Assembly (NCBI GenBank): GCA_038257015.1
Contig: JBBSJS010000002.1
Coordinates: forward strand, 1-45,573
Origin: UBA920 sp038257015
GTDB lineage: Bacteria; Patescibacteriota; Doudnabacteria; UBA920
Direction of reading: 5' to 3'
Length of the DNA stretch: 45,573 nt
Shown: piece after piece, positions 22,007 to 30,756 of the stretch
Position numbering within the stretch: the stretch's first letter is position 1
How the letters are laid out: each line of letters opens with the position of its first letter
Position numbers and translations under genes: made by a program
The notes under the pieces: generated by a model
Seen by the model: the letters and a program-made list of their open reading frames with translations, nothing else
The model's database searches: none
Told to the model about the DNA's origin: nothing

Positions 22007-24370
22007 ATGAAAAAATCACACTCAATCTCCGGCGATGTCGGAGGAGCAAACTGGCAATTTGAAAGCGGTAAACTTGCTGGTCAGGCCAATGGTGCAGTTA
22101 TGGCTCGCTTAGGCGACACAGTTGTTTTGGCAACCGCAGTAATGAGTGGTAAACCTCGTGAAGGAATTAACTATTTTCCTTTGATGGTGGATTACGAAGA
22201 ACGATTGTACGCTGCAGGAAAAATTAAAGGTAGTCGTTGGGTCAAACGCGAAGGTCGTCCGACTGATGAAGCAGTTCTTACTGGTCGTGTTATTGACCGT
22301 AGTCTTCGTCCAATGTTCCCTGATGGAATGCGCAACGATGTTCAAGTTGTTGTAATGGTTCTATCAATCGACGGTGAAAATGATCCAGACATGGTAGCGG
22401 TAAATGCCGCTTCTATGGCTCTTCATGTTTCCGATATTCCTTTTGATGGACCAGTGTCCGCAGTTCGTGTAGGACAAGTCGATGGTCAGTTCATTGCCAA
22501 CCCAACAAATGAGCAGCGTGAAAGTTCAGATTTAGATTTGATTGTTTGCGGTACCGCTGACCACATTATTATGGTTGAAGCTGGAGCGAATTTGGTTCCT
22601 GAAGAAATAATCGCTGATGGTATTCGTTTTGCACAAAACCATTTGAAAACTTTGTCTGACATGCAAGACAATTTCCGAAAAGAAATTGGCTTAGAAAAGT
22701 CTGAAGATATTATTGTTATCAAAGCGCATCCAATGGTAGTAGAGAAAGTTCAACAAATTTTAACTCCCGAAAAAATTGAATCTGTAGTGTTCGTGAAAGA
22801 TCATGTGGAGCGAGAACAGAATCGTAAGCACATGGCTAAGGAAGTGATGGAAAAAGTTGTTGCTGAACTTGAAGAAATCGATGGCGTGAGTGCAGTAAAA
22901 GATGCTGAACTTGCAATTGATACTATCGTCAAGAAATACATTCAAAAACAAATTTTAGAGAAAGAACGTCGTGTAGACGGTCGTAAACTAACTGAAACTC
23001 GCGAAATTACTGCCGAAGTTGGTATTTTACCTCGAACTCATGGTTCAGCTTTATTTAGTAGAGGAGATACTCAAGTCCTAACTATTGTTACTTTAGGTAG
23101 CAAGGGTGATGAACAAATGCTAGACGGCATGGAAGATCCAGGCGAAGGTCGCAGCAAACGCTATATTCACCATTACAACTTCCCAGGTTACTCAGTTGGT
23201 GAAGTTTCTCCAAACCGCGGCGCTGGCCGTCGTGAAATTGGTCACGGGGCTTTGGCTGAACGCGCAGTGGAAATTGTTTTGCCTCCACAAGAAGAATTCC
23301 CATACACAATGCGTTTGGTGTCAGAAACATTATCTTCCAACGGTTCAACTTCCATGGCTTCCACTTGTGGTTCTACATTGAGCTTGATGGATGCAGGTGT
23401 GCCAATTACCGACATTATCGGTGGAGTTGCTATGGGTTTGATTATGGATGAAAGCAATCCAAATAATTTCAAAGTATTAACTGACATCGCTGGTATCGAA
23501 GACTTTAATGGTCACATGGACTTTAAAGTTACTGGTTCTGAAAAAGGTGTGAGTGCTCTTCAATTAGATATTAAAGTGAAAGGCTTAACAGCTGATATTT
23601 TGGCACAAGCTTTGCAAGAAGCAAAACCTGCTCGTATGCACATTTTAGAGACCATGAAAGCAGCTTTGTCTGCGCCTCGTCCTGAACTATCTCAATACGC
23701 TCCACGTATTACTTCCTTCAAGATTAATCCTGAAAAAATTCGCGACGTTATCGGCTCTGGTGGTAAAACCATTAACGGTATCATTGCAGAATGTCCTGGT
23801 GTGAAAATTGACTTGGAAGATGATGGTTTGGTAATGATTACTTCAACTGATGCGGCAATGGCTGAAAAAGCTGCAAAAATTATTCAAGATATTACTCGCG
23901 AAATTCAAGCTGGTGAAATCTTTGAAGGTAAAGTTGTTCGTTTGATGGACTTCGGAGCTTTCGTAGAATTAGTTCCTGGCAAAGATGGTATGGTTCATGT
24001 CTCTCAACTTGCTAATTACCGTGTTGGCCGACCAGAAGATGTTGTGAAGATGGGCGACACTCTAAAAGTTCAAGTTATGGAAATTGATGACCAAGGACGT
24101 ATTAACTTAACTCATAAGCCTTTTGCTCCAGAACCAACTCCAGACCAATTAGCTAGTTCTGGTGGCGGAATGGGCGGTGGCTCTAGTGCCAGTGGTGGCG
24201 ATCGCGGACGCAGAAGTTTCGACTCAAAACCAAAGTTCGGCGGCGGCGATCGTGGTGGACATGGTGGCCCTCCTCGTAGCGGTGGGCACGGTGGCGGTGA
24301 TCGTCACAGCGGCGGCCAAAGAGGTGGACATCCACAACGCGCCCCTCGTCCAAACGGCGCTAATAGATAA
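22007..24370 (+). CDS. pnp: Polynucleotide phosphorylase with Gly-rich tail
   Basis: 787 residues: two RNase PH domains (first 'GGANWQFESGKLAGQANGAVMARLGDTVVLATAVMS', second 'ILPRTHGSALFSRGDTQVLTIVTLG'), the helical linker, a KH domain ('KIRDVIGSGGKTINGIIAEC'), an S1 domain ('GEIFEGKVVRLMDFGAFVELVPGKDGMVHVSQLA') and an unusual tail from about residue 715. The tail is rich in Gly, Arg, His and Ser with GGDRG/GGHGG units. It degrades RNA 3' to 5' by phosphorolysis. The ATG has an AAGGTA SD 6 bases upstream. It lies downstream of rpsO and is probably autoregulated through the leader duplex. Confidence 0.95.
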   Translation: MKKSHSISGDVGGANWQFESGKLAGQANGAVMARLGDTVVLATAVMSGKPREGINYFPLMVDYEERLYAAGKIKGSRWVKREGRPTDEAVLTGRVIDRSLRPMFPDGMRNDVQVVVMVLSIDGENDPDMVAVNAASMALHVSDIPFDGPVSAVRVGQVDGQFIANPTNEQRESSDLDLIVCGTADHIIMVEAGANLVPEEIIADGIRFAQNHLKTLSDMQDNFRKEIGLEKSEDIIVIKAHPMVVEKVQQILTPEKIESVVFVKDHVEREQNRKHMAKEVMEKVVAELEEIDGVSAVKDAELAIDTIVKKYIQKQILEKERRVDGRKLTETREITAEVGILPRTHGSALFSRGDTQVLTIVTLGSKGDEQMLDGMEDPGEGRSKRYIHHYNFPGYSVGEVSPNRGAGRREIGHGALAERAVEIVLPPQEEFPYTMRLVSETLSSNGSTSMASTCGSTLSLMDAGVPITDIIGGVAMGLIMDESNPNNFKVLTDIAGIEDFNGHMDFKVTGSEKGVSALQLDIKVKGLTADILAQALQEAKPARMHILETMKAALSAPRPELSQYAPRITSFKINPEKIRDVIGSGGKTINGIIAECPGVKIDLEDDGLVMITSTDAAMAEKAAKIIQDITREIQAGEIFEGKVVRLMDFGAFVELVPGKDGMVHVSQLANYRVGRPEDVVKMGDTLKVQVMEIDDQGRINLTHKPFAPEPTPDQLASSGGGMGGGSSASGGDRGRRSFDSKPKFGGGDRGGHGGPPRSGGHGGGDRHSGGQRGGHPQRAPRPNGANR

Positions 24371-24377
24371 TTTCAGT

Positions 24378-24405
24378 AGGTTACCTAGTAATAGGTAACC
24401 TTTTT
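24378..24405 (+). terminator. Terminator of pnp
   Basis: AGGTTACCT, loop AGTAAT, AGGTAACCT, then TTTT. Confidence 0.88.
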
Positions 24406-24437
24406 AATGCTATAATTAGTTATAAACAATCTACTGA

Positions 24438-24572
24438 ATGACAAAAGAAGTGATTATAAAAGCAAAAACAGCGGTTGACAAAATAGTATCTGAAGCTACT
24501 GCTGATTTGTATTTGGAATTAGAACAATTAGAGCTAGATATTCTACGGGAGAAAATAAATGAAGGAGAGTGA
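24438..24572 (+). CDS. Small protein, 44 residues, upstream partner of the next gene
   Basis: ATG at 24438, stop TGA at 24570-24572. The product starts MTKEVIIKAKTAVDKIV and ends LRILREKINEGE-like; it is a charged helix. TATAAT lies about 20 bases upstream of the ATG. Its last 14 bases overlap the ATG of the 389-residue gene (24559) in another frame, and its own 3' end supplies GGAGAG just after that ATG, a pattern of translational coupling. No known family. It could be a partner of the downstream protein. Confidence 0.6.
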   Translation: MTKEVIIKAKTAVDKIVSEATADLYLELEQLELDILREKINEGE

Positions 24573-25728
24573 TTTAATAGGGGATAAATTGAATTTGAAT
24601 GATCATCAGTTTAATACAGAAAAGGAGTTACCGGTTGGACAATTTACCAAGAATGAGTCAGAAACTGCCGACGGCCCCGAGGTTCTAGTAGTCATGGAAA
24701 GCGAGTTGGAGTCAATACAAGCTGGTCTAGAGAAAAAAGCAGAAGCGGTTATTAAACTTGCCGAACAAAATTTTGCTACCAATCCAAGTAAGTTGCGGAA
24801 ACTTTCTTTAATGGCTAAACAAATTGCCCTGCGCGGTTTTAAGGTAACCGCTGGAGCAGCTGTTTTGTTTGGAGCATTTGTTACGGCTGATAATAAGTTG
24901 ACCAGGTGGGAGGTGTCAGCAGAAAAAGATCCTCAGACTTCACATCTTCAGTATAAGCACGAAGATTCTAAGACGACTCACATTATTAAGGTACTATCTG
25001 GTAAAGAGAAGTTTGATGAGCATGAGGAGCAACTACTAATCAAAGACATTTTGTGCGAAGATCATACGTTTCCGTTTTTGCAACAACAAGGTTTTTGGGA
25101 AGGAAGTAAGGATGATTTGCAAAATGCTTCCGAGCAACAGATTTCTGATATTTTAAAAAAACTACACGAGTTTCGACAAAAGGGAAGTATTTCAGAGTCA
25201 GCGGAAACAGTGGATGGCGAAGCATTGCAAGAGAATTTTTTGACGATCGAGCCTGGTGTGGAAGATGACTTAGTGTATGAATCGCTTTGGAAGCTTATGG
25301 AGGAGTGCGGGAATCCAAAAATTCGTATCGTTTCAAGCTCTGAATACTTAGTCAAAGGCTCATCTGGAACATATAATCCTATTTCTAATACTGTCTATGT
25401 TGAACCAACTGGTGATATTGTAAAAATCTTACTAGCGGAGTTGGCTCATGGTAAGCAATTTCATGAACGACCTTACTACTATAGTTTAATTGGGTTGAGG
25501 GATTTCATCAAAGCAGGTAGTAGTCCATTTTTGCTTAGAAATATGGATGAAGCCTATGGAGATTTATATACCACTCCTGGAAGTATTGAGTATGATGCAC
25601 ATACGGTTAAAGAAGAAGAGTTGAGTCAGGGGTTCTATTATGAGACTAAGGATGGACCAATCAATCAAAAAAGAGTAAAGGAGATCATGGACAAGAGGAC
25701 AGCGGAACAAGCTGATGAAAGGCAGTAG
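24559..25728 (+). CDS. Single-pass membrane protein with degenerate zincin-like motif
   Basis: 389 residues. An acidic N-terminal region with a helix (about 50-80) leads to one hydrophobic segment ('GFKVTAGAAVLFGAFVTA', about 92-110) and a large soluble domain. Residues 293-297 read AELAH, which is HExxH with the first zinc ligand replaced by Ala, followed by 'GKQFHERPYYYSLIGLRDF' and, 47 residues on, 'EYDAH' (E344, H348). This resembles a gluzincin fold that has lost catalysis. The stop TAG at 25726-25728 is followed by 78 further in-frame codons. It overlaps the upstream small ORF by 14 bases. The family is not recognised. Confidence 0.7.
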   Translation: MKESDLIGDKLNLNDHQFNTEKELPVGQFTKNESETADGPEVLVVMESELESIQAGLEKKAEAVIKLAEQNFATNPSKLRKLSLMAKQIALRGFKVTAGAAVLFGAFVTADNKLTRWEVSAEKDPQTSHLQYKHEDSKTTHIIKVLSGKEKFDEHEEQLLIKDILCEDHTFPFLQQQGFWEGSKDDLQNASEQQISDILKKLHEFRQKGSISESAETVDGEALQENFLTIEPGVEDDLVYESLWKLMEECGNPKIRIVSSSEYLVKGSSGTYNPISNTVYVEPTGDIVKILLAELAHGKQFHERPYYYSLIGLRDFIKAGSSPFLLRNMDEAYGDLYTTPGSIEYDAHTVKEEELSQGFYYETKDGPINQKRVKEIMDKRTAEQADERQ

Positions 25729-25965
25729 TTACAATCCAAGTCGGATGTTCGTGATAAATACCGAGAGCTGATAATAAAGATGTGGAAAGACCGTGATACA
25801 AAGTTGAGAAAAACTTCTGATTTACAAAATCGGTTGGCTTTAATAAAAGTATATGATGAGCAGAATGAGCAGTTTAAAAAAAGCGAGATGCAAGAAATAA
25901 AAAACATTGACAAGTTATACCGTAAGAAAAAAGGAATTTTTAGCTCGGAAGACCTCGAACAGTAA
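25729..25965 (+). other. In-frame open extension after the TAG stop
   Basis: After the TAG ending the 389-residue protein the same frame stays open for 78 codons to the TAA at 25963-25965. The translation (LQSKSDVRDKYRELIIKMW... ending SSEDLEQ) is a charged helix with the same composition as the upstream protein. It could be expressed from the ATG at 25780 as a separate 61-residue protein, by TAG readthrough, or be the remnant of a longer protein cut by a nonsense mutation. No SD stands out before 25780. Confidence 0.45.
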
Positions 25966-25971
25966 TATAAT
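25966..25971 (+). promoter_or_regulatory. -10 box of tgt
   Basis: TATAAT, 21 bases before the tgt ATG, overlapping the end of the preceding open frame. A short leader of about 15 bases is expected. Confidence 0.6.
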
Positions 25972-25992
25972 TTGTGCTAATAGCTGAATTTC

Positions 25993-27159
25993 ATGATATA
26001 TTTCGAAATTACAAAAAAAGATGAAGGTTCGCGCGCGCGAACTGGAATTATTCATACAGCTCATGGCGATGTACTCACACCGCAGTTTTTACCAATCGGC
26101 ACTAAGGGCACAATCAAAACTGTCACTAGCGAAGAAATTAAGTTTTGGGGAGCGACTATGGTACTCGCTAATACTTATCATCTTTGGCAACGCCCAGGTG
26201 ATGGATTGATTTATAAAGCGGGTGGTTTGCACAAGTTCATGAACTGGAAAGGTCCGATTTTTACAGACTCTGGCGGTTTTCAGGTTTTCTCTTTAGCGAA
26301 GTTTCGCAAAGTGATGGAAGCGGGTGTGTTATTTAGTTTCGATTTAGACGGTCGTCAAGAAATTTTGTCTCCAGAAAAATCTATTCAAATTCAAGCGAAC
26401 CTCGGTAGTGATATTTGTTTAATCTTAGATGATTTTCCTGGTTTTCCATTTGAATATGAACGAAGCAAGGAATCGATTGAACTAACGGCGCGTTGGGCTG
26501 ACCGAGCCGTGAAGGAACATAAGCGCATTGTGGAAGACGGCGACCCTGTTAACCCTGGTCAAAAATTGTGGGGGATTGTTCAAGGGGCAAGTTTTGAAGA
26601 CCTGCGTAAGCTGTCAGCAGAAAGTATGGTGAATTTAGGTTTTGAAGGTTACGCGATTGGCGGAGTGGCTGTAGGCGAGCCTCATGAAGAAATGATGAAA
26701 GCAGTAAGTTATGCAATTCCTCATTTACCTGAAGCAGCGCCAAAGCATTTGCTCGGTGTTGGTACTCCTTTTGACATCATTCAAGCTGTCGGTCAGGGTT
26801 GTGATACTTTTGATTGTGTAATTCCAACTCGCGAGGCTCGTCATGGTCGCCTGTATATTTCATCTCGAAGCGAAGACGGTAAAGAGGGTTACGAAACTAT
26901 TGATGTTCGTTTAGAAAAATACAAAGAAGATTTCACACCAATTGATCCTACTTGTAATTGTTACGCTTGCTTAAATCATACCAGAGCCTACGTGCGGCAT
27001 TTATTAGCAAGTGAGGAGATTCTTGGCACGCGTTTGGCTACAATGCATAACTTGAGATTCTATTTAAACTTTATGGAGAAGATTCGATTGGCGATTGAGA
27101 ACGACTACTTCGACGATATGTTAGAGAATTATCGCGATTTCACCCCGAAGAAACCATAA
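25993..27159 (+). CDS. tgt: tRNA-guanine transglycosylase
   Basis: 388 residues with 'LANTYHLWQRPGDGLI', the active-site 'PIFTDSGGFQVFSLAKFRKV', 'GIVQGASFEDLR', 'GYAIGGVAVGE', 'PHLLGVGTP'-like 'KHLLGVGTPFDIIQAVGQGCDTFDCVIPTREARHG' with the nucleophilic Asp, and the zinc site CxCxxC...H in 'TCNCYACLNHTRAYVRHLL'. It exchanges guanine 34 for preQ1 in tRNAs His, Tyr, Asp and Asn; the tRNA-His (GTG) in this window is a substrate candidate. No other queuosine genes are seen nearby. Confidence 0.95.
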   Translation: MIYFEITKKDEGSRARTGIIHTAHGDVLTPQFLPIGTKGTIKTVTSEEIKFWGATMVLANTYHLWQRPGDGLIYKAGGLHKFMNWKGPIFTDSGGFQVFSLAKFRKVMEAGVLFSFDLDGRQEILSPEKSIQIQANLGSDICLILDDFPGFPFEYERSKESIELTARWADRAVKEHKRIVEDGDPVNPGQKLWGIVQGASFEDLRKLSAESMVNLGFEGYAIGGVAVGEPHEEMMKAVSYAIPHLPEAAPKHLLGVGTPFDIIQAVGQGCDTFDCVIPTREARHGRLYISSRSEDGKEGYETIDVRLEKYKEDFTPIDPTCNCYACLNHTRAYVRHLLASEEILGTRLATMHNLRFYLNFMEKIRLAIENDYFDDMLENYRDFTPKKP

Positions 27160-27275
27160 TAAAACCAAAAATATTTTTTGTTTTTGAATTAAGCCAATTC
27201 CTATAAATTTGCCTCAAACTTTAATTTTTCTTGAACTCCGATTTGGTATACTGAAAAAAATGTAAGTTAAAGTAT

Positions 27276-27587
27276 ATGGAAATCAAAAAAGAGTTTGAAA
27301 AAATTCACAAAGAATTTGCCAAAATTCACAAGAAATTTGATAGATTCGCCACGAAAGATGACTTGAAAGCTTTTGCTACAAAAAGCGATCTCAACGCTCA
27401 AACACAAGAGCTTAAAGAATTTGCTTTAGAGCAAACTGAAAGTTTGGCGCGAATCATTGCAACTACAGTGGCAGAACCTCTAGAAAAACATCTTAAAGAC
27501 ATCTCTTTGGACGGCGATTTGAGTATGCGAGTTTTGCATTTGGAAAAAGATGTTCGTCAGATCAAAAAAACTATCGTTGGGAAATAG
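27276..27587 (+). CDS. Small coiled-coil protein
   Basis: 103 residues, nearly all helical: 'MEIKKEFEKIHKEFAKIHKKFDRFATKDDLKAFATKSDL' shows heptad and KIHKEF repeats, and the C-terminal part ('LHLEKDVRQIKKTIVG') is a second coil. No signal peptide. TATACT lies about 24 bases upstream. Similar 'FATKDDLKAFATK' coils occur widely in small bacterial proteins of unknown role. Confidence 0.65.
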   Translation: MEIKKEFEKIHKEFAKIHKKFDRFATKDDLKAFATKSDLNAQTQELKEFALEQTESLARIIATTVAEPLEKHLKDISLDGDLSMRVLHLEKDVRQIKKTIVGK

Positions 27588-27970
27588 GCAATTAACTTTT
27601 TCCAGTAAAGTCTTATACTGATTTTCCAGCCAAACTTATAGTTGTAAGGAAATCAATGCAACTGGAGGAAGTAGTTCTGAAAAATAAAAGTTTTAGACTA
27701 GATTCTGGGTCAGGCAAACAGCATAAGTTCTGGTAGAGGAAAATTAAAGAGAGCTGTTAATCAAGTGGGCGGTGTCTATTATTACTAAAAGTTCTTGCTC
27801 CAGAAGGAATGTGGAGATATTCACAGTATTGTAACTGCGGAGAAAGCTAATGGACTTGAACAGGATTTAGTTAGCGTGCCTGGGGGAGGGGCGGACTAAA
27901 GCAGTCGTGTGGAATGAATTTTCTACGCGGTTTTTAATTTCATAGGGATTTTGGCAAAAATACTATGAAT
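27588..27970 (+). pseudogene. Gene-poor stretch with broken coding fragments
   Basis: Between 27588 and the promoter near 27973 I find only short interrupted frames. Two read like protein: 'SSGRGKLKRAVNQVGGVYYY' ending in a stop near 27788, and, in another frame, 'LQKECGDIHSIVTAEKANG' followed by 'LEQDLVSVPGGGAD' ending near 27898. They may be pieces of one decayed gene with frameshifts. I do not recognise the parent. No terminator or RNA fold is obvious. Confidence 0.3.
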
Positions 27971-27978
27971 TTGGTATA
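27954..27978 (+). promoter_or_regulatory. Promoter of the beta-propeller-like gene
   Basis: TTGGCA, about 18 bases, TATAAT near 27973-27978. The leader is about 65 bases, longer than most in the window. Confidence 0.6.
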
Positions 27979-28050
27979 ATAAATAAAAGACGCTCTCAAT
28001 TTCTTGATAATACTAAAGCTTATTAGTTATTTTTCTTAAACTCACTAATT

Positions 28051-29343
28051 ATGGACTCTCCTCAAATCAAAACAATCACCTCATCACCCACTGGTCAACT
28101 GTCTCAAACACCACCACCTTTACAACCGAAAAAGAGATACGGTTTATTAATTGCCCTAACTTTATTGTTAATAGTTGGAGGCGCAGCCGTTGGTTGGTTT
28201 GGCCATCAGGAGTTCAATTCAACTGTGTTAGATTCTAATTTAACTACTCAACCATTAGTTGCTAAACCAAAGCCAGAAGTTATCTCAGAGAACCTCTATT
28301 ATTTTGTGAACAGTTTTAAGAATGAACTTAATCGTGCGATGTTGTACCGAACATCAGTGGGTGGAACTGAGCCAGACCAACTCGTTGCCAGTTTAGATAG
28401 TTCTAATTTAGGAATTCTCGGATCTTATGCTGACCCAGATACTTATGTGGTTTACCGAGGTGAACCAAAGCTGGAAATTTTCGACGCTAAAACTGGTGAA
28501 CTAGAATTGTTATTTGATATTCCGGTCGCATCCACTGTGCGTAAAGTTGCACTATCGTCAGATAAAAAATTACTCGCGTATAGTTTAACAACAGAAGGGG
28601 AGGACGCAAGTTCTGAAGTGATTTTATACAACCTAGAAACTAAAGAGCAAAAAGTTATTTTAGCAGCTACTCCTGTTGGTCTTTATCAGGGCTTCTCCAT
28701 AGAAGGTTGGCGTAATACAGATAAGCAACTTGTGTTGAGCAACTTGGGTGGTGATGCCGGACAGACTTGGGGAGAAATTTCATTGCTGACTATTGAAGGT
28801 AGTGTCGTTGAAAAATTGGAAGTTGCGCGCGAAGCGCAAGCAATGGATTTCTTGCGCGGAAGCCTTAGTCCTAATGGTGACTTGTGGTTGTATCAACACT
28901 GCGAACAATCCACAGAACCAGCTGGTGATGGTTTCTTGCGAGGTTGTCCTGAAGGAACAGAACTACGCACATATAACATAGCTACTAAACAAATTAAAAC
29001 GGTGTATCGCAACTTGCGTTACGAAGATAATACCGATAAAGCTATTTTGCGAACGGTTATGACCATGCTGTGGCAGGATGATAAAACTGTTGTTGTGGCA
29101 GTCCCTGGAACAGCTCTTCTATTGAGTGTAGACGGCAGTGCACAAGCACAAGAACTATTTAGTTATGATAGAACAAATCCGCAAAATTTCCAGAACTCGT
29201 ATCTTCAACTTTCCCACGCGGATGAGAGTCATATATTTTACACTAGAAATGAGGATGCGTTTATCTATGACCGTAATTCAAAAAAGACCACTGGCTTGAA
29301 TGTATCTTCTCGTGATGAATCTTTCTCTAGTTGGATTTTTTAG
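28051..29343 (+). CDS. Membrane-anchored protein with probable beta-propeller domain
   Basis: 430 residues. The Pro/Thr/Ser-rich N-terminus ends at KKRYG, then one membrane helix ('LLIALTLLLIVGGAAVGWFG', about 31-51). The extracellular part has repeated blade-like words: 'PKLEIFDAKTGELELLFDIP', 'VRKVALSSDKKLLAYSLTT', 'SEVILYNLETKEQKVI', 'LSPNGDLWLYQH', 'LRTYNIATKQIKTVYRN', 'HIFYTRNEDAFIYDRNSKKT'. This is the pattern of TolB/WD40-like propellers. The role is unknown; ligand or protein binding at the surface is inference. It lies 27 bases before glyQS. Confidence 0.72.
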   Translation: MDSPQIKTITSSPTGQLSQTPPPLQPKKRYGLLIALTLLLIVGGAAVGWFGHQEFNSTVLDSNLTTQPLVAKPKPEVISENLYYFVNSFKNELNRAMLYRTSVGGTEPDQLVASLDSSNLGILGSYADPDTYVVYRGEPKLEIFDAKTGELELLFDIPVASTVRKVALSSDKKLLAYSLTTEGEDASSEVILYNLETKEQKVILAATPVGLYQGFSIEGWRNTDKQLVLSNLGGDAGQTWGEISLLTIEGSVVEKLEVAREAQAMDFLRGSLSPNGDLWLYQHCEQSTEPAGDGFLRGCPEGTELRTYNIATKQIKTVYRNLRYEDNTDKAILRTVMTMLWQDDKTVVVAVPGTALLLSVDGSAQAQELFSYDRTNPQNFQNSYLQLSHADESHIFYTRNEDAFIYDRNSKKTTGLNVSSRDESFSSWIF

Positions 29344-29370
29344 CCAACACTTAAACTTTAATTATTCTTT

Positions 29371-30750
29371 ATGGCAAACTCAGATTTAATGGACAAAATT
29401 GTTTCTTTGGCGAAACGCCGTGGTTTTGTTTATCCTGGTTCAGAGATTTATGGCGGACTTTCTAACTCTTGGGATTACGGTCCTTTGGGTGTTGAATTAA
29501 AAAATAATATTAAGCAGCTTTGGTGGAAACGTTTTGTTCATGAACGCCGTGACATGGTTGGTATTGATGCTGCTTTAGTAATGAATCCAAAAGTTTGGGA
29601 AGCAAGTGGGCACGTTGCTACTTTTAGCGACCCTTTAATTGAAGACGCGGTTACTCACGAGCGATACAGATTAGATCATATGCTAGAAGAGGCAGGCTTA
29701 AATGTTACAGGCATGGATCTTGATGCAATGGCGCAAAAAGTTAAGGATTTAAATTTAAAAAGTCCAAAAGGTAATGCTTTGCTAGAGCCAAAGAAATTTA
29801 ATTTAATGTTGAAGACTTTTTTGGGTCCTGCAGAAGAAGCTGCTAACCAGGCTTACTTCCGCCCAGAAACCGCACAAGCAATGTTTGTGCAGTTTAAAAA
29901 TGTGCAAACTACATCACGCAAACAAATTCCTTTTGGTATTGCTCAAGTCGGCAAAGCTTTTCGTAACGAAATCACTCCAGGGAACTTTGTGTTTCGTACT
30001 CGCGAGTTTGAACAAATGGAAATTGAATATTTTATTCCCAAACCAGAAAGTGATTCTGACTGGAATAATTATTTTGAAGCTTGGCGCAAAACCATGATTT
30101 CTTGGATGGAAAATGATTTGCGGTTAGACATGAGCCATGTACATGAATTAGAAGTGCCGACAGAGGACCGCGCTCATTATTCCAAGCGCACAGTCGACTT
30201 TGAATATGAATTTCCATTCGGTACGAAAGAATTATATGGCTTAGCTTATCGTGGTGACTTTGATTTAAGAAATCACCAAGAAGCAAGCGGGGAGAGTTTG
30301 GAATATTTGGATCCCCAAACAAACGAAAAATACCTACCTCATGTGATTGAACCAACATGGGGTGTGGATCGTACTTTCTTAACTTTGCTTTGCGAGCATT
30401 ATCGTGAGCAAGGTGAAGGGGATAGCAAGCGTGTTTGGTTATCATTGCCTGCAAAACTCGCTCCTTATAAAGTTGCAGTTTTCCCGTTATTGAAGAACAA
30501 GCCTGAGTTAGTTGCCAAAGCAGAAAGTATTTACAGTGAATTGCAAAAACACTTCAATGTTGCATGGGATGACCGTGGTAATGTAGGGAAGCGTTATTAT
30601 AGTCAAGATGAAATCGGCACACCTTACTGTATCACAGTAGACTTTGATACCCTAGAAGACGATACTGTTACTATCCGTGATCGCGACACCGCAGAACAGA
30701 TTCGTCTGCCAATAGCCGAGTTAGAAAATTATATTAACTCCAAATTATAA
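29371..30750 (+). CDS. glyQS: Glycyl-tRNA synthetase, single-chain class II type
   Basis: 459 residues of the homodimeric (eukaryote/archaea/Gram-positive) GlyRS type rather than the alpha2beta2 form. It starts 'MDKIVSLAKRRGFVYPGSEIYGGLSNSWDYGPLGVELKNN'; class II motif 2 is 'QVGKAFRNEITPGNFVFRTREFEQMEIEYF', motif 3 'GVDRTFLTLL', and the anticodon-binding domain follows from about residue 370 ('LAPYKVAVFPLL'). It charges tRNA-Gly. The M16 protease gene starts 6 bases after its stop. Confidence 0.96.
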   Translation: MANSDLMDKIVSLAKRRGFVYPGSEIYGGLSNSWDYGPLGVELKNNIKQLWWKRFVHERRDMVGIDAALVMNPKVWEASGHVATFSDPLIEDAVTHERYRLDHMLEEAGLNVTGMDLDAMAQKVKDLNLKSPKGNALLEPKKFNLMLKTFLGPAEEAANQAYFRPETAQAMFVQFKNVQTTSRKQIPFGIAQVGKAFRNEITPGNFVFRTREFEQMEIEYFIPKPESDSDWNNYFEAWRKTMISWMENDLRLDMSHVHELEVPTEDRAHYSKRTVDFEYEFPFGTKELYGLAYRGDFDLRNHQEASGESLEYLDPQTNEKYLPHVIEPTWGVDRTFLTLLCEHYREQGEGDSKRVWLSLPAKLAPYKVAVFPLLKNKPELVAKAESIYSELQKHFNVAWDDRGNVGKRYYSQDEIGTPYCITVDFDTLEDDTVTIRDRDTAEQIRLPIAELENYINSKL

Positions 30751-30756
30751 ACTCGA

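Noticed and set aside
24162..24398. Alternative plus-strand frame over the end of pnp
   Set aside because: It is a shadow of the Gly-rich tail codons.
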